Part shown: one piece after another, positions 1 through 5,443 of the stretch | How the letters are laid out: each line of letters opens with the position of its first letter | How positions within the stretch are numbered: position 1 is the stretch's first letter | Assembly: GCA_030617565.1 (NCBI GenBank) | Contig: JAUWVE010000105.1 | Coordinates: 1-5,443, forward strand | Direction of reading: 5' to 3' | Length of the DNA stretch: 5,443 bases | From: Gammaproteobacteria bacterium | Lineage (GTDB): Bacteria > Pseudomonadota > Gammaproteobacteria > BMS3Bbin11 | Translations under genes and position numbers: made by a program | Notes under the pieces: generated by a model | Told to the model about the DNA's origin: nothing | Database searches by the model: none | Seen by the model: the letters and a program-made list of their open reading frames with translations, nothing else

Positions 1-2093
1 CGACCGATTTCATCCAGTATGACCAGGCTCTCGGCTGTCGCATTACGTAATATTGTTGCTGTTTCGGTCATTTCCACCATGAAGGTTGAACGGCCGCTGG
101 CCAGGTCATCGGATGCCCCGATACGGGTGAATATTCTGTCTATGGGGCCTATCTCTACTTTATCTGCAGGCAGCCATGAACCGGTGTAGGCAAGCAGGGC
201 AATCAATGCGGTCTGTCGCATATAGGTAGATTTTCCGCCCATGTTTGGTCCAGTGATGACCAGCATGCGGGTCTTATCACTAAGCTCGCAGTTATTTGCC
301 ACAAAAGGTTTTGCACTGCTTTGCTCTACCACCAGATGCCGTCCACCCTTGATATGGATACCCGGTGCAGACAGATAGGCCGGGGCAACCAGATTGAACC
401 TTTTTGCATTGACGGCAGAGGAGGTAATTACATCAATTGTAGCGATAGCCAGTGCTGTGCTTTGCAGCTGCTGCAGATTTTGGTTGATGTGATCCAGTAA
501 ATCAGAATACAGCTGCTTTTCCAGTGCCAGCGCACGTTCTTTTGCGCTTAATGCCCGTTCTTCAAACTTTTTTAATTCCGGGGTGATAAAGCGCTCAACA
601 TTTTTAAGTGTCTGTCGGCGGGTGTAGTCATCGGGAACCTGTTCGGAATGCAGGCGGCTTATCTCTATGTAGTAGCCATGTACACGGTTATACTTTACTT
701 TAAGCCCGCTGATGCCGCTGCGTTCACGTTCACGAGCCTCGAGATCGAGCAAATACTGGCCGGCATTCTCTTTCAGTGTTTGCAGTTCATCGAGGTCAGT
801 ATTAAAGCCTCGTTTAATTACTCCACCATCCCGCAACAGGGCGGGTGGTTCATCCACTATGGCCTGTGTCAGGGTTGCCGTTAACTGTGGATAGTGGCCA
901 ACTTGCGCTAACAAATGTTCAGTCAACGGACTGTCGAGTTCTGCAAGTGCATCATGTATGTCCGGCAGCTGATTCAATGCCTGACGCAGCGTGCTTAAAT
1001 CCCGGGGACGGGCACTTCGCAGGGCAATGCGCGGCAGGATGCGCTCAACATCGCCGATATGACGAAGGATGCTGTTCAGGTGATCAATGTCGGTTGAATT
1101 CATCATCGCATCGATGGCTTGATGACGTTCCTGCAGAAGTGAAATATTCCGCTCAGGACTGGATAGCCAGCGTCTTAACAAACGCGATCCCATTGAGGTC
1201 GAGCAGGTATCCAGTACCGATAACAGCGTGTGTTCTCTACCGCCATTGAGGTTTACGTCAAGCTCAAGGTTTCGCCGAGATGCGGCATCAATGATGAGAT
1301 GACTGCCATGACGTTCTGTTTTCAGATTATTGATATGCGGCAGGGCATCACCCTGGGTATCACGGGCATACTGGATGACCGCACCGGCTGCCTGCAGGGC
1401 GGCCGGGCTTTGCTCAATATCGAAGGCGGCAAGTGACTGTACATTGAACTGTTTTTTCAGTGATTCTGTTGCTGTTTTTGTATCCAGATACCAGTCAGGT
1501 ATTCGCTGCAAGTTGATAGTTTCCGGCAGCTTATCTGCCAGCTCTTTTGCTGCGGCTTCACCTGCCAGGATTTCTGCCGGTTGCAATCGCTGTATTTCAG
1601 CGCAGAGATTCATCACATCTGGTAAGTGCCTGGCATGAAAGCGTCCCGATGACAGTTCCAGCCATGAAATACCGTAGCCATCGGAGGCAACAGAGATGGC
1701 CATCAACAGATTTTCTTTTTTATCGTCCAGCAGGCTTTCATCGGTCAGTGTGCCCGGTGTGATGACGCGCACTACCTTGCGTTCGACCGGTCCTTTGCTT
1801 GTGGCCGGGTCGCCGATTTGTTCACAGATAGCAATGGATTCACCAGCACGGGTGAGCCGTGCCAGATACTGTTCAGCGGCATGATAGGGTATTCCACACA
1901 TCGGGATCGGCTCTCCCGCAGACTGGCCGCGTGCCGTTAGCGTGATATCAAGCAGCTTTGCGGCTTTGCGTGCGTCATCAAAGAACATCTCATAGAAATC
2001 CCCCATGCGGTAGAACAGCAGTATATCCGGGTGCTCTGCTTTGATGCGTAGGAATTGCTGCATCATGGGTGTGTGAGACTGGTTGGCTGCCAT
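1..2093 (-). CDS. mutS: DNA mismatch repair ATPase MutS (partial, C-terminus beyond left edge)
   Basis: MutS binds base mismatches and small loops in DNA and, with ATP and MutL, starts methyl-directed or nick-directed repair in the cytoplasm. Read from ATG 2093-2091, 697 full codons are open to the window edge with no stop or frameshift. Visible from N to C: HTPMMQQF near residue 7; the mismatch-wedge motif GDFYE with Phe33 and Glu35; CEQIGDPATSKGPVERKVVR in domain I; the lever/clamp region containing DGGVI and VHGYYIEIS; Walker A GPNMGGKST with Lys621; the DDLASGRSTFMVEMTET block; and Walker B LVILDEIGR with Asp694/Glu695 at the edge. Positions run one residue ahead of E. coli MutS (853 aa), so about 155 residues, including the helix-turn-helix and tetramer tail, should lie outside. 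The start matches the E. coli N-terminus around the HTPMMQQ motif; the Shine-Dalgarno is poor (AGG about 11 nt upstream). It follows suhB by 39 nt on the same strand, probably co-transcribed. Oddity: Leu587 replaces the usual proline of GRHP. Confidence 0.98.
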   Translation of the reverse strand, partial: MAANQSHTPMMQQFLRIKAEHPDILLFYRMGDFYEMFFDDARKAAKLLDITLTARGQSAGEPIPMCGIPYHAAEQYLARLTRAGESIAICEQIGDPATSKGPVERKVVRVITPGTLTDESLLDDKKENLLMAISVASDGYGISWLELSSGRFHARHLPDVMNLCAEIQRLQPAEILAGEAAAKELADKLPETINLQRIPDWYLDTKTATESLKKQFNVQSLAAFDIEQSPAALQAAGAVIQYARDTQGDALPHINNLKTERHGSHLIIDAASRRNLELDVNLNGGREHTLLSVLDTCSTSMGSRLLRRWLSSPERNISLLQERHQAIDAMMNSTDIDHLNSILRHIGDVERILPRIALRSARPRDLSTLRQALNQLPDIHDALAELDSPLTEHLLAQVGHYPQLTATLTQAIVDEPPALLRDGGVIKRGFNTDLDELQTLKENAGQYLLDLEARERERSGISGLKVKYNRVHGYYIEISRLHSEQVPDDYTRRQTLKNVERFITPELKKFEERALSAKERALALEKQLYSDLLDHINQNLQQLQSTALAIATIDVITSSAVNAKRFNLVAPAYLSAPGIHIKGGRHLVVEQSSAKPFVANNCELSDKTRMLVITGPNMGGKSTYMRQTALIALLAYTGSWLPADKVEIGPIDRIFTRIGASDDLASGRSTFMVEMTETATILRNATAESLVILDEIG

Positions 2094-2132
2094 ATAAAGA
2101 AATGCCTGTGAGAAACTCCGGGTGGAAAGGCT

Positions 2133-2924
2133 TTACTTGTGTTTTTGTACTATAGGAGTCAATTTTCTCAACATTTTTCTATAGATGGCAGGATTGGCAG
2201 CCATAATATCACCTGAGATGAGGTGATCACGGCCACCATCGACCTCAGAGACCATTCCGCCTGCTTCCTGTATCAATAAAACCCCGGCAGCAATGTCCCA
2301 GGCATTCAGGTCGAACTCCCAGAAGCCGTCATAACGCCCGGCGGCTACCCATGCAAGATCCAGTGCAGCAGAACCCGCACGTCTGACACCGCTGGTCTCA
2401 GGTAACAATGAACGGAAACAGTCTGTCCAGAGATCCAGATTCTTCATGTCTTTGTAGGGAAAACCTGTCGCCAGCAGTGCATAGCCCATATCATTCGTTC
2501 CGCTAACCCGAATCCGGCGATCATTTAACAATGCGCCTTCACCCTTAACAGCGGTAAATAACTCGTCCTTAATCGGGTCAAAGACTACAGCGACTTTGAG
2601 CACGCCCTTTTCACGCATAGCGATTGATACCGCATATTGTGGTATGCCATGTAGGAAGTTAGTCGTACCATCCAGTGGATCGATGATCCATTCGAACTCA
2701 TTTCCTGCAGATTTTCCACTTTCTTCAGCATAAAGAGCATGTTCCGGATAGGTTTCTTTGATGGTGTGAATGATCTCCTGTTCTGCCTGATGGTCCACCT
2801 CTGAGACGAAGTCGGCATGGCCTTTGGCTGTGACAGTCAGGCGATCCAGCCGTTCAGCATTGTAAGAAATGACACGGCCGGCAAGGCGGGCAGCCTTGAT
2901 GGCCGTATTGAGGAATGGGTTCAT
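2133..2924 (-). CDS. suhB: Inositol-1-monophosphatase / rRNA antitermination factor SuhB
   Basis: The 263-residue product has the length and motifs of E. coli SuhB (267 aa), an Mg2+-dependent inositol monophosphatase fold. Seen: KGHADFVSEVD (residues 34-44), the metal-binding EES at 67-69, the hallmark DPLDGTTNF at 82-90 with ligands Asp82 and Asp85, the RRAGSAALDLAW block at 181-192, and the C-terminal AWDIAAG with Asp210 as the third metal aspartate. Family knowledge: SuhB dephosphorylates myo-inositol 1-phosphate in vitro, while in E. coli its important role is with the Nus factors in rRNA antitermination and folding; that second role is inferred here only from similarity. The ATG at 2924-2922 gives an N-terminus (MNPFLNTAIKAAR) aligning with E. 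coli MHPMLNIAVRAAR. Its Shine-Dalgarno is weak. It is divergent from trmJ and probably the first gene of a suhB-mutS transcript. Confidence 0.97.
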   Translation of the reverse strand: MNPFLNTAIKAARLAGRVISYNAERLDRLTVTAKGHADFVSEVDHQAEQEIIHTIKETYPEHALYAEESGKSAGNEFEWIIDPLDGTTNFLHGIPQYAVSIAMREKGVLKVAVVFDPIKDELFTAVKGEGALLNDRRIRVSGTNDMGYALLATGFPYKDMKNLDLWTDCFRSLLPETSGVRRAGSAALDLAWVAAGRYDGFWEFDLNAWDIAAGVLLIQEAGGMVSEVDGGRDHLISGDIMAANPAIYRKMLRKLTPIVQKHK

Positions 2925-2986
2925 AGTAAATTAAGCTCGGGTATTAAAAAAAACTGTTATTTATAAAGGACGAAGGCGATATCAAT
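2925..2986. promoter_or_regulatory. Divergent suhB/trmJ intergenic promoter region
   Basis: This 62-nt AT-rich gap separates two genes transcribed away from each other, so both promoters, or at least their downstream halves, should lie in it or reach into the coding ends. On the minus strand a TTGATA (forward 2980-2985) resembles a -35 box, and TATAAA/TAAATA hexamers follow, but the spacing (14 or 16 nt) is not ideal. On the plus strand TATAAA at 2963-2968 overlaps this AT-rich core and could be a -10 box, without a good -35. A run of eight adenines (2946-2953) lies in the middle. The assignment of individual boxes is weak; the positional argument is stronger. Confidence 0.35.
2965..2976 (+). 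promoter_or_regulatory. Ribosome binding site supporting the TTG start of trmJ
   Basis: The stretch AAAGGACGAAGG holds two purine-rich Shine-Dalgarno-like cores. The second, GAAGG, ends 10 nt before the TTG at 2987. The in-frame ATG at 3005 has no purine-rich sequence at a usable distance, so this site decides in favour of TTG, although a start at 3005 cannot be excluded. Confidence 0.45.
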
Positions 2987-3820
2987 TTGTTACAGTCCCT
3001 CATTATGTGTGAAACAGAAAATTCTAACATTTATTCAGACTTTCCGTGGGCGAATATCCGTATTGTGCTGGTAGAAACCAGCCATCCGGGAAATATTGGC
3101 GCTGTGGCGCGGGCAATGAAGAACATGCAGCTGGAATCCCTGTATCTGGTCAGGCCGCAACAGCCTCCAGACAGGCATTCAGCAGCCCGCTCTTCCGGGG
3201 CCACAGATGTGCTGAATAATGCAGTGATTTGCACTACATTAGCTGAAGCAATTTCTGATTGTCGATTAGTCATTGCTGCAAGTGCCAGACTGCGCAGTAT
3301 TCCCTGGCCGACAGCAGGTGCAGCTGAAGCCGCACACAAACTTGTTGAAAACTGTCAGCAGGCGCCGGTAGCGATGGTATTCGGCCGGGAGGACCGCGGA
3401 CTCAATAATGAAGAGCTGGATCATTGCCATTTTATGACCAGGTTGCCGACAAATCCGGATTTTTCATCACTGAATATTGCTGCGGCGGTCCAGGTATTTA
3501 GCTATGAAATTCATAAGTCATTTCTTGCAGCGAAAGAACAGCATCAGTCAGAAGCACGTACTGAGACGGATAAATCTACTATTTTTTCTGATGCAGACAG
3601 TCCGGCGAGCAGTCAAAATCTGATGAACCTGTTTAATCATTTTGAAGAAACCCTGGTTCAGGTGCATTTTATGCCGGAGCATCGGACTCGAACCCTGATG
3701 CGAAAACTGACGCGCTTTTTTTACAAGAGCCAGATTACCGAAGAAGAAGTGAGTATTTTTCGTGGTATCCTCACAGAACTGCAGCGATTATCAACGATTA
3801 ACAATGAATTAAAAAAATAA
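2987..3820 (+). CDS. trmJ: tRNA (cytidine/uridine-32-2'-O)-methyltransferase TrmJ
   Basis: TrmJ uses S-adenosylmethionine to methylate the 2'-hydroxyl of nucleotide 32 in the tRNA anticodon loop. The 277-residue product shows the SPOUT (trefoil-knot) signature in order: NIRIVLVETSHPGNIGAVARAMKNM (23-47), whose Arg42 matches catalytic Arg23 of E. coli; the cofactor loop VFGREDRGLNNEEL (131-144); and NPDFSSLNIAAAVQVFSYE (156-174). The remaining residues (about 175-277) form a charged helical C-terminal extension, as in E. coli TrmJ (246 aa). The extra length comes from about 19 residues ahead of the conserved NIRIVLVE and a polar linker after residue 178. The start taken is TTG, backed by the purine-rich site upstream; ATG at 3005 would give a protein six residues shorter. 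It is divergent from suhB. In many gammaproteobacteria trmJ is followed by cysE or iscR; here an SRPBCC gene follows after 59 nt. Confidence 0.96.
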   Translation: MLQSLIMCETENSNIYSDFPWANIRIVLVETSHPGNIGAVARAMKNMQLESLYLVRPQQPPDRHSAARSSGATDVLNNAVICTTLAEAISDCRLVIAASARLRSIPWPTAGAAEAAHKLVENCQQAPVAMVFGREDRGLNNEELDHCHFMTRLPTNPDFSSLNIAAAVQVFSYEIHKSFLAAKEQHQSEARTETDKSTIFSDADSPASSQNLMNLFNHFEETLVQVHFMPEHRTRTLMRKLTRFFYKSQITEEEVSIFRGILTELQRLSTINNELKK

Positions 3821-3879
3821 CGATATCAGGCTGGTTTTTTAAAGAAATTTAATTTACAAGGGATTGACGTGATAGAAAA

Positions 3880-4401
3880 ATGAAGACATTAAAAATATTA
3901 TTGGTAGTGGCCGTAATTCTCGCTATAGCCGGGATCTTTTTATCGCAGAACTATAAGGTTTCCAGGGAGCTTATTATACGGGCTCCGGTGACAGCCATTC
4001 AAAAACATGTTGCAGATATGGATAACTGGACGCGATGGACGGTGTGGGAAGAAGCAATCCCTCCAGCAGGCAAACGTCCGGCACAAATGGAGTCCGGCAT
4101 CGGCTCTGGTCTGTATTTTTCCGGAAATGATGGCTCTGGCTGGTTTGTAGTCAAGGATGACTCAGGTGTTGATGGTTTCGAATATGTTGTTTTTTCAAGT
4201 TCAGGGGATAAATCGATAGCTAATGTTACCTTTACTGACCTGGGCGAAGAAACAAAGATACGCTGGGTGGTCGCAGGCAGTGTCAGCAAGCCACCTGTGC
4301 TGGCACCCTATCTCGCAATGGGCAAAGAGTTTTTAGTGGGTTCATCATTAAATCAGAACCTGAAAAATCTAAAAAAATTAGTTGAACAGGAAGACAGGTA
4401 A
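3880..4401 (+). CDS. Membrane-anchored SRPBCC-family (START-like) protein, function unknown
   Basis: The 173-residue product has a hydrophobic N-terminal segment (about residues 4-22, after MKTLK) that reads as a single membrane anchor or uncleaved signal; no lipobox cysteine is present. The rest matches the pattern of the SRPBCC / polyketide-cyclase-like fold: a first strand and RAPV helix start (about 28-45), the tryptophan-rich DNWTRWTVWEEA (47-58), central glycine-rich strands with GSGLYFSGNDGSGWF (75-89), a TFTDLGEETKIRWVVAGS strand pair (about 117-134), and a long C-terminal helix ending in NLKKLVEQ. Such domains bind hydrophobic ligands in a cavity, but no substrate can be assigned. 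Upstream in-frame TGA at 3865 leaves ATG 3880 as the only good start; the nearest AAGGGA is 16 nt away, so initiation may be weak. It sits between trmJ and cpdA on the same strand and probably shares a transcript with cpdA. The family call is from sequence pattern only. Confidence 0.82.
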   Translation: MKTLKILLVVAVILAIAGIFLSQNYKVSRELIIRAPVTAIQKHVADMDNWTRWTVWEEAIPPAGKRPAQMESGIGSGLYFSGNDGSGWFVVKDDSGVDGFEYVVFSSSGDKSIANVTFTDLGEETKIRWVVAGSVSKPPVLAPYLAMGKEFLVGSSLNQNLKNLKKLVEQEDR

Positions 4402-4402
4402 C

Positions 4403-4428
4403 AGGAGGGTGAGGACCTGTCAGGGTGG
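4403..4428 (+). promoter_or_regulatory. Purine-rich translation initiation region of cpdA with competing starts
   Basis: Between the SRPBCC stop codon and cpdA lie AGGAGG (4403-4408), GAGG (4411-4414) and AGGGTGG (4422-4428). The last is spaced correctly for ATG 4434; GAGG would serve GTG 4425 at 10 nt. AGGAGG, the strongest core, is 16 nt from GTG 4425 and 25 nt from the ATG, too far for a normal start at either. The choice changes only three residues. Confidence 0.5.
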
Positions 4429-4433
4429 TGCGT

Positions 4434-5225
4434 ATGTCAGTCCATGAGGGTGTTAAATTTCTACAAATCAGTGACTCTCATTTATTTAATAATGCCGGAA
4501 AACAACTGCTTGGTGTTGACACAGAAGCGAGTCTTCGTGCTGTAGTTGACCTGGCAAGCAAGGAAGAGAACGTTACTGGAATCCTTGCTACGGGAGACCT
4601 CAGTCAGGATGGTAGTATGGAAAGCTACCAGCAATTTAACGACATAGTAAAATCACTCGGAGCACCTGTTTACTGGATTCCAGGCAACCATGACAATTCA
4701 GACTATTTTTATCACCCGGAAAGTTTCCCTTTATCCAGTCGTTCAGTAATAGAAGCCGACAACTGGCGTATTTTACTGCTTGATTCTGCAATTCCCGGTG
4801 AAGCATACGGTCACCTGTCCACTTCTGAGCTGGATTACATAGGGAAGCACGCCGGTGATGATGAACGTTATACTCTGCTGGTGCTGCATCATCAGCCAAT
4901 ACCCTGCGGTTCCGCATGGCTGGATAACATGACACTGGATAATTCTGACGACTTTTTACAGCTAATAGAAAGAAAAGCTTCCATACGAGCAGTATTAAAT
5001 GGACATATCCATCAGGCAAGGCAGCAGGATATTGCGGGTGTATCATTCATCAGCACACCTTCAACCTGCTTTCAATTTACACCCGACACCGAAGAGTTCT
5101 CCCTGGATACACGCATGCCCGGTTACCGGCGCCTGATACTGATGCAAGACGGAAGTATCGAAACAGAAGTCGTTCGGCTAAAGAGTTTTGACCTGAACCT
5201 TGAGCCGAAAGTTGTAGGTTATTAA
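4434..5225 (+). CDS. cpdA: 3',5'-cyclic-AMP phosphodiesterase CpdA
   Basis: CpdA is a cytosolic class III (metallophosphoesterase) enzyme that hydrolyses cAMP to AMP and so damps CRP-dependent regulation. Counting from ATG 4434 (263 aa; E. coli CpdA is 275), the dinuclear metal-site motifs are complete: Asp14-Ser-His16, GDLSQD with Asp55, PGNHD with Asn85, LHHQP with His152, and GHIHQ with His191 and His193. CpdA-specific blocks also match: LLGVDTEASL, SWL-like SAWLDN, and STPSTCFQF followed by DTRMPGYR. The C-terminus ends in VVGY, like the E. coli SEGY ending. GTG codons at 4425 and 4428 are alternative starts; ATG with the nearby AGGGTGG is preferred. In E. coli cpdA lies in the parE cluster, so its place downstream of trmJ and an SRPBCC gene is a different context. 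I see no CRP-like operator close upstream. Confidence 0.96.
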   Translation: MSVHEGVKFLQISDSHLFNNAGKQLLGVDTEASLRAVVDLASKEENVTGILATGDLSQDGSMESYQQFNDIVKSLGAPVYWIPGNHDNSDYFYHPESFPLSSRSVIEADNWRILLLDSAIPGEAYGHLSTSELDYIGKHAGDDERYTLLVLHHQPIPCGSAWLDNMTLDNSDDFLQLIERKASIRAVLNGHIHQARQQDIAGVSFISTPSTCFQFTPDTEEFSLDTRMPGYRRLILMQDGSIETEVVRLKSFDLNLEPKVVGY

Positions 5226-5233
5226 GTGCTGCG

Positions 5234-5251
5234 TCATATCAGCTGATGTGA
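5234..5251 (+). other. Short hairpin just after cpdA (possible weak transcript end or mRNA stabiliser)
   Basis: TCATATCAGCTGATGTGA is an 18-bp palindrome with one mismatched pair (5237/5248, a U-G wobble in RNA). As RNA it folds into a 7-bp stem with an AGCU loop, 8 nt past the cpdA stop codon. It is followed by TTATTGG rather than a run of T, so it is not a standard intrinsic terminator. It is the only stem-loop candidate I see between cpdA and the repeats. Confidence 0.3.
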
Positions 5252-5260
5252 TTATTGGAA

Positions 5261-5285
5261 CCGCAAAGGCGCCAAGAACGCCAAG
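5261..5285. repeat. Short GC-rich intergenic repeat of the GCAAAGGCGCCAAGAACGCC type
   Basis: The stretch is built from similar units of about nine bases: GCAAAGGC, GCCAAGAAC and GCCAAG. I recognise this wording as resembling a dispersed sequence seen in intergenic DNA of many unrelated bacteria; that is recollection, not a search. Only one copy is present here, so its repeat status in this genome is inferred. Confidence 0.45.
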
Positions 5286-5336
5286 TAAACATTTTATATA
5301 ATAAGGGCACCTCTATATATTCATGAATAATCATCT

Positions 5337-5431
5337 TGAATCCAAAAATCGCCATCTCTGCGTTAAGAACCTTCGCAATAGCTAGCTATTACGTGCGTTT
5401 CTTGCCTTGATCTGGCGAATTATGAATCCAA
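5337..5431. repeat. Imperfect palindrome bracketed by 9-bp direct repeats (candidate MITE or REP-like element)
   Basis: TGAATCCAA occurs at 5337-5345 and again, in the same orientation, at 5423-5431. Between them lies an imperfect inverted repeat with a single common centre: the inner 14 bp AATAGCTAGCTATT (5377-5390) is a perfect palindrome, and the outer arms TCGCCA (5349-5354) and TGGCGA (5413-5418) pair around exactly the same centre, with partial pairing between (for example AAGAA against TTCTT with a one-base shift). The layout of terminal inverted repeats plus flanking direct repeats resembles a small non-autonomous insertion with target duplication, though the direct repeats could equally be part of the unit. 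No coding capacity. A separate perfect 12-bp palindrome, TATTCATGAATA (5318-5329), lies just to the left and may belong to the same repeat unit. Confidence 0.6.
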
Positions 5432-5443
5432 TTTGTATCATCC

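Noticed and set aside
648..1884. Several plus-strand open frames of 60-134 codons across 648-1884
   Set aside because: They lie wholly antisense to mutS, which is open and conserved throughout this stretch; their translations look like no known protein and lack supporting start signals.
2585..2818. Minus-strand open frame of 77 codons inside suhB
   Set aside because: It overlaps the conserved SuhB catalytic region in another frame, so it is a shadow.
3031..3339. Minus-strand open frame antisense to trmJ (also 3999-4289 and 4636-5046 antisense to the next two genes)
   Set aside because: Each is opposite a recognisable conserved gene and has no family signature or convincing ribosome binding site.
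3811..3837. Possible terminator after trmJ, since TTTTTT at 3835-3840 follows CAGGCTGG
   Set aside because: CAG and CTG are only one or two bases apart so no stable GC-rich stem forms; the A-run and T-run could pair but that is not a standard terminator.
4402..4433. CRP operator (TGTGA-N6-TCACA) upstream of cpdA for feedback control
   Set aside because: No half-site pair with the right spacing is present in the short gap or in the preceding trmJ-SRPBCC gap.
5297..5302. Perfect TATAAT hexamer on the plus strand
   Set aside because: No -35-like hexamer lies 16-18 nt upstream (the stretch there is AAGAAC) and no gene follows within the window; AT-rich intergenic DNA gives such matches by chance.
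5323..5385. A 20-codon frame from ATG 5323 ending at TAG 5383
   Set aside because: It runs through the palindromic repeat, has no ribosome binding site and its stop falls in the palindrome core, so it is probably incidental.
1..5443. CRISPR array, tRNA or rRNA genes, toxin-antitoxin or defence genes
   Set aside because: No regularly spaced repeats, no cloverleaf-like or rRNA-like stretches and no defence-type protein motifs were seen; non-coding space is limited to short gaps and the last 218 bases.

Overview
The window looks like chromosomal housekeeping DNA from a gammaproteobacterium of moderate GC content. MutS, SuhB, TrmJ and CpdA all read as close relatives of the Escherichia coli proteins, and the divergent suhB/trmJ pair is a common gammaproteobacterial arrangement. 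The neighbours are not those of E. coli, so this is a different lineage; the sequence alone does not let me name a genus.

Layout. The minus strand (1-2924) carries suhB (2133-2924) followed, 39 nt downstream, by mutS (start at 2093). mutS runs off the left edge just after its Walker B motif, so roughly the last fifth of the protein is missing. The plus strand carries trmJ (2987-3820), a membrane-anchored SRPBCC-fold protein of unknown role (3880-4401), and the cAMP phosphodiesterase gene cpdA (4434-5225, or from a GTG at 4425). The 62-nt gap between suhB and trmJ must hold both divergent promoters. The last 218 bases (5226-5443) contain no credible gene. They hold a small hairpin after cpdA, a short GC-rich repeat (5261-5285) and an imperfect palindrome of about 75 bp bracketed by 9-bp direct repeats (5337-5431) that resembles a small non-autonomous mobile or REP-like element.

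Functions. MutS recognises DNA mismatches. SuhB is an inositol-monophosphatase-family protein that in E. coli also takes part in rRNA transcription antitermination. TrmJ 2'-O-methylates position 32 of tRNAs. CpdA hydrolyses 3',5'-cAMP and so lowers CRP signalling. The genes do not form one pathway; the groupings are most simply explained as two short operons transcribed away from a shared promoter region.

I found no convincing undescribed system. The points most worth a second look are the palindromic element near the right end, the unusual trmJ-SRPBCC-cpdA neighbourhood, and a leucine replacing the usual proline in the GRHP motif of MutS.
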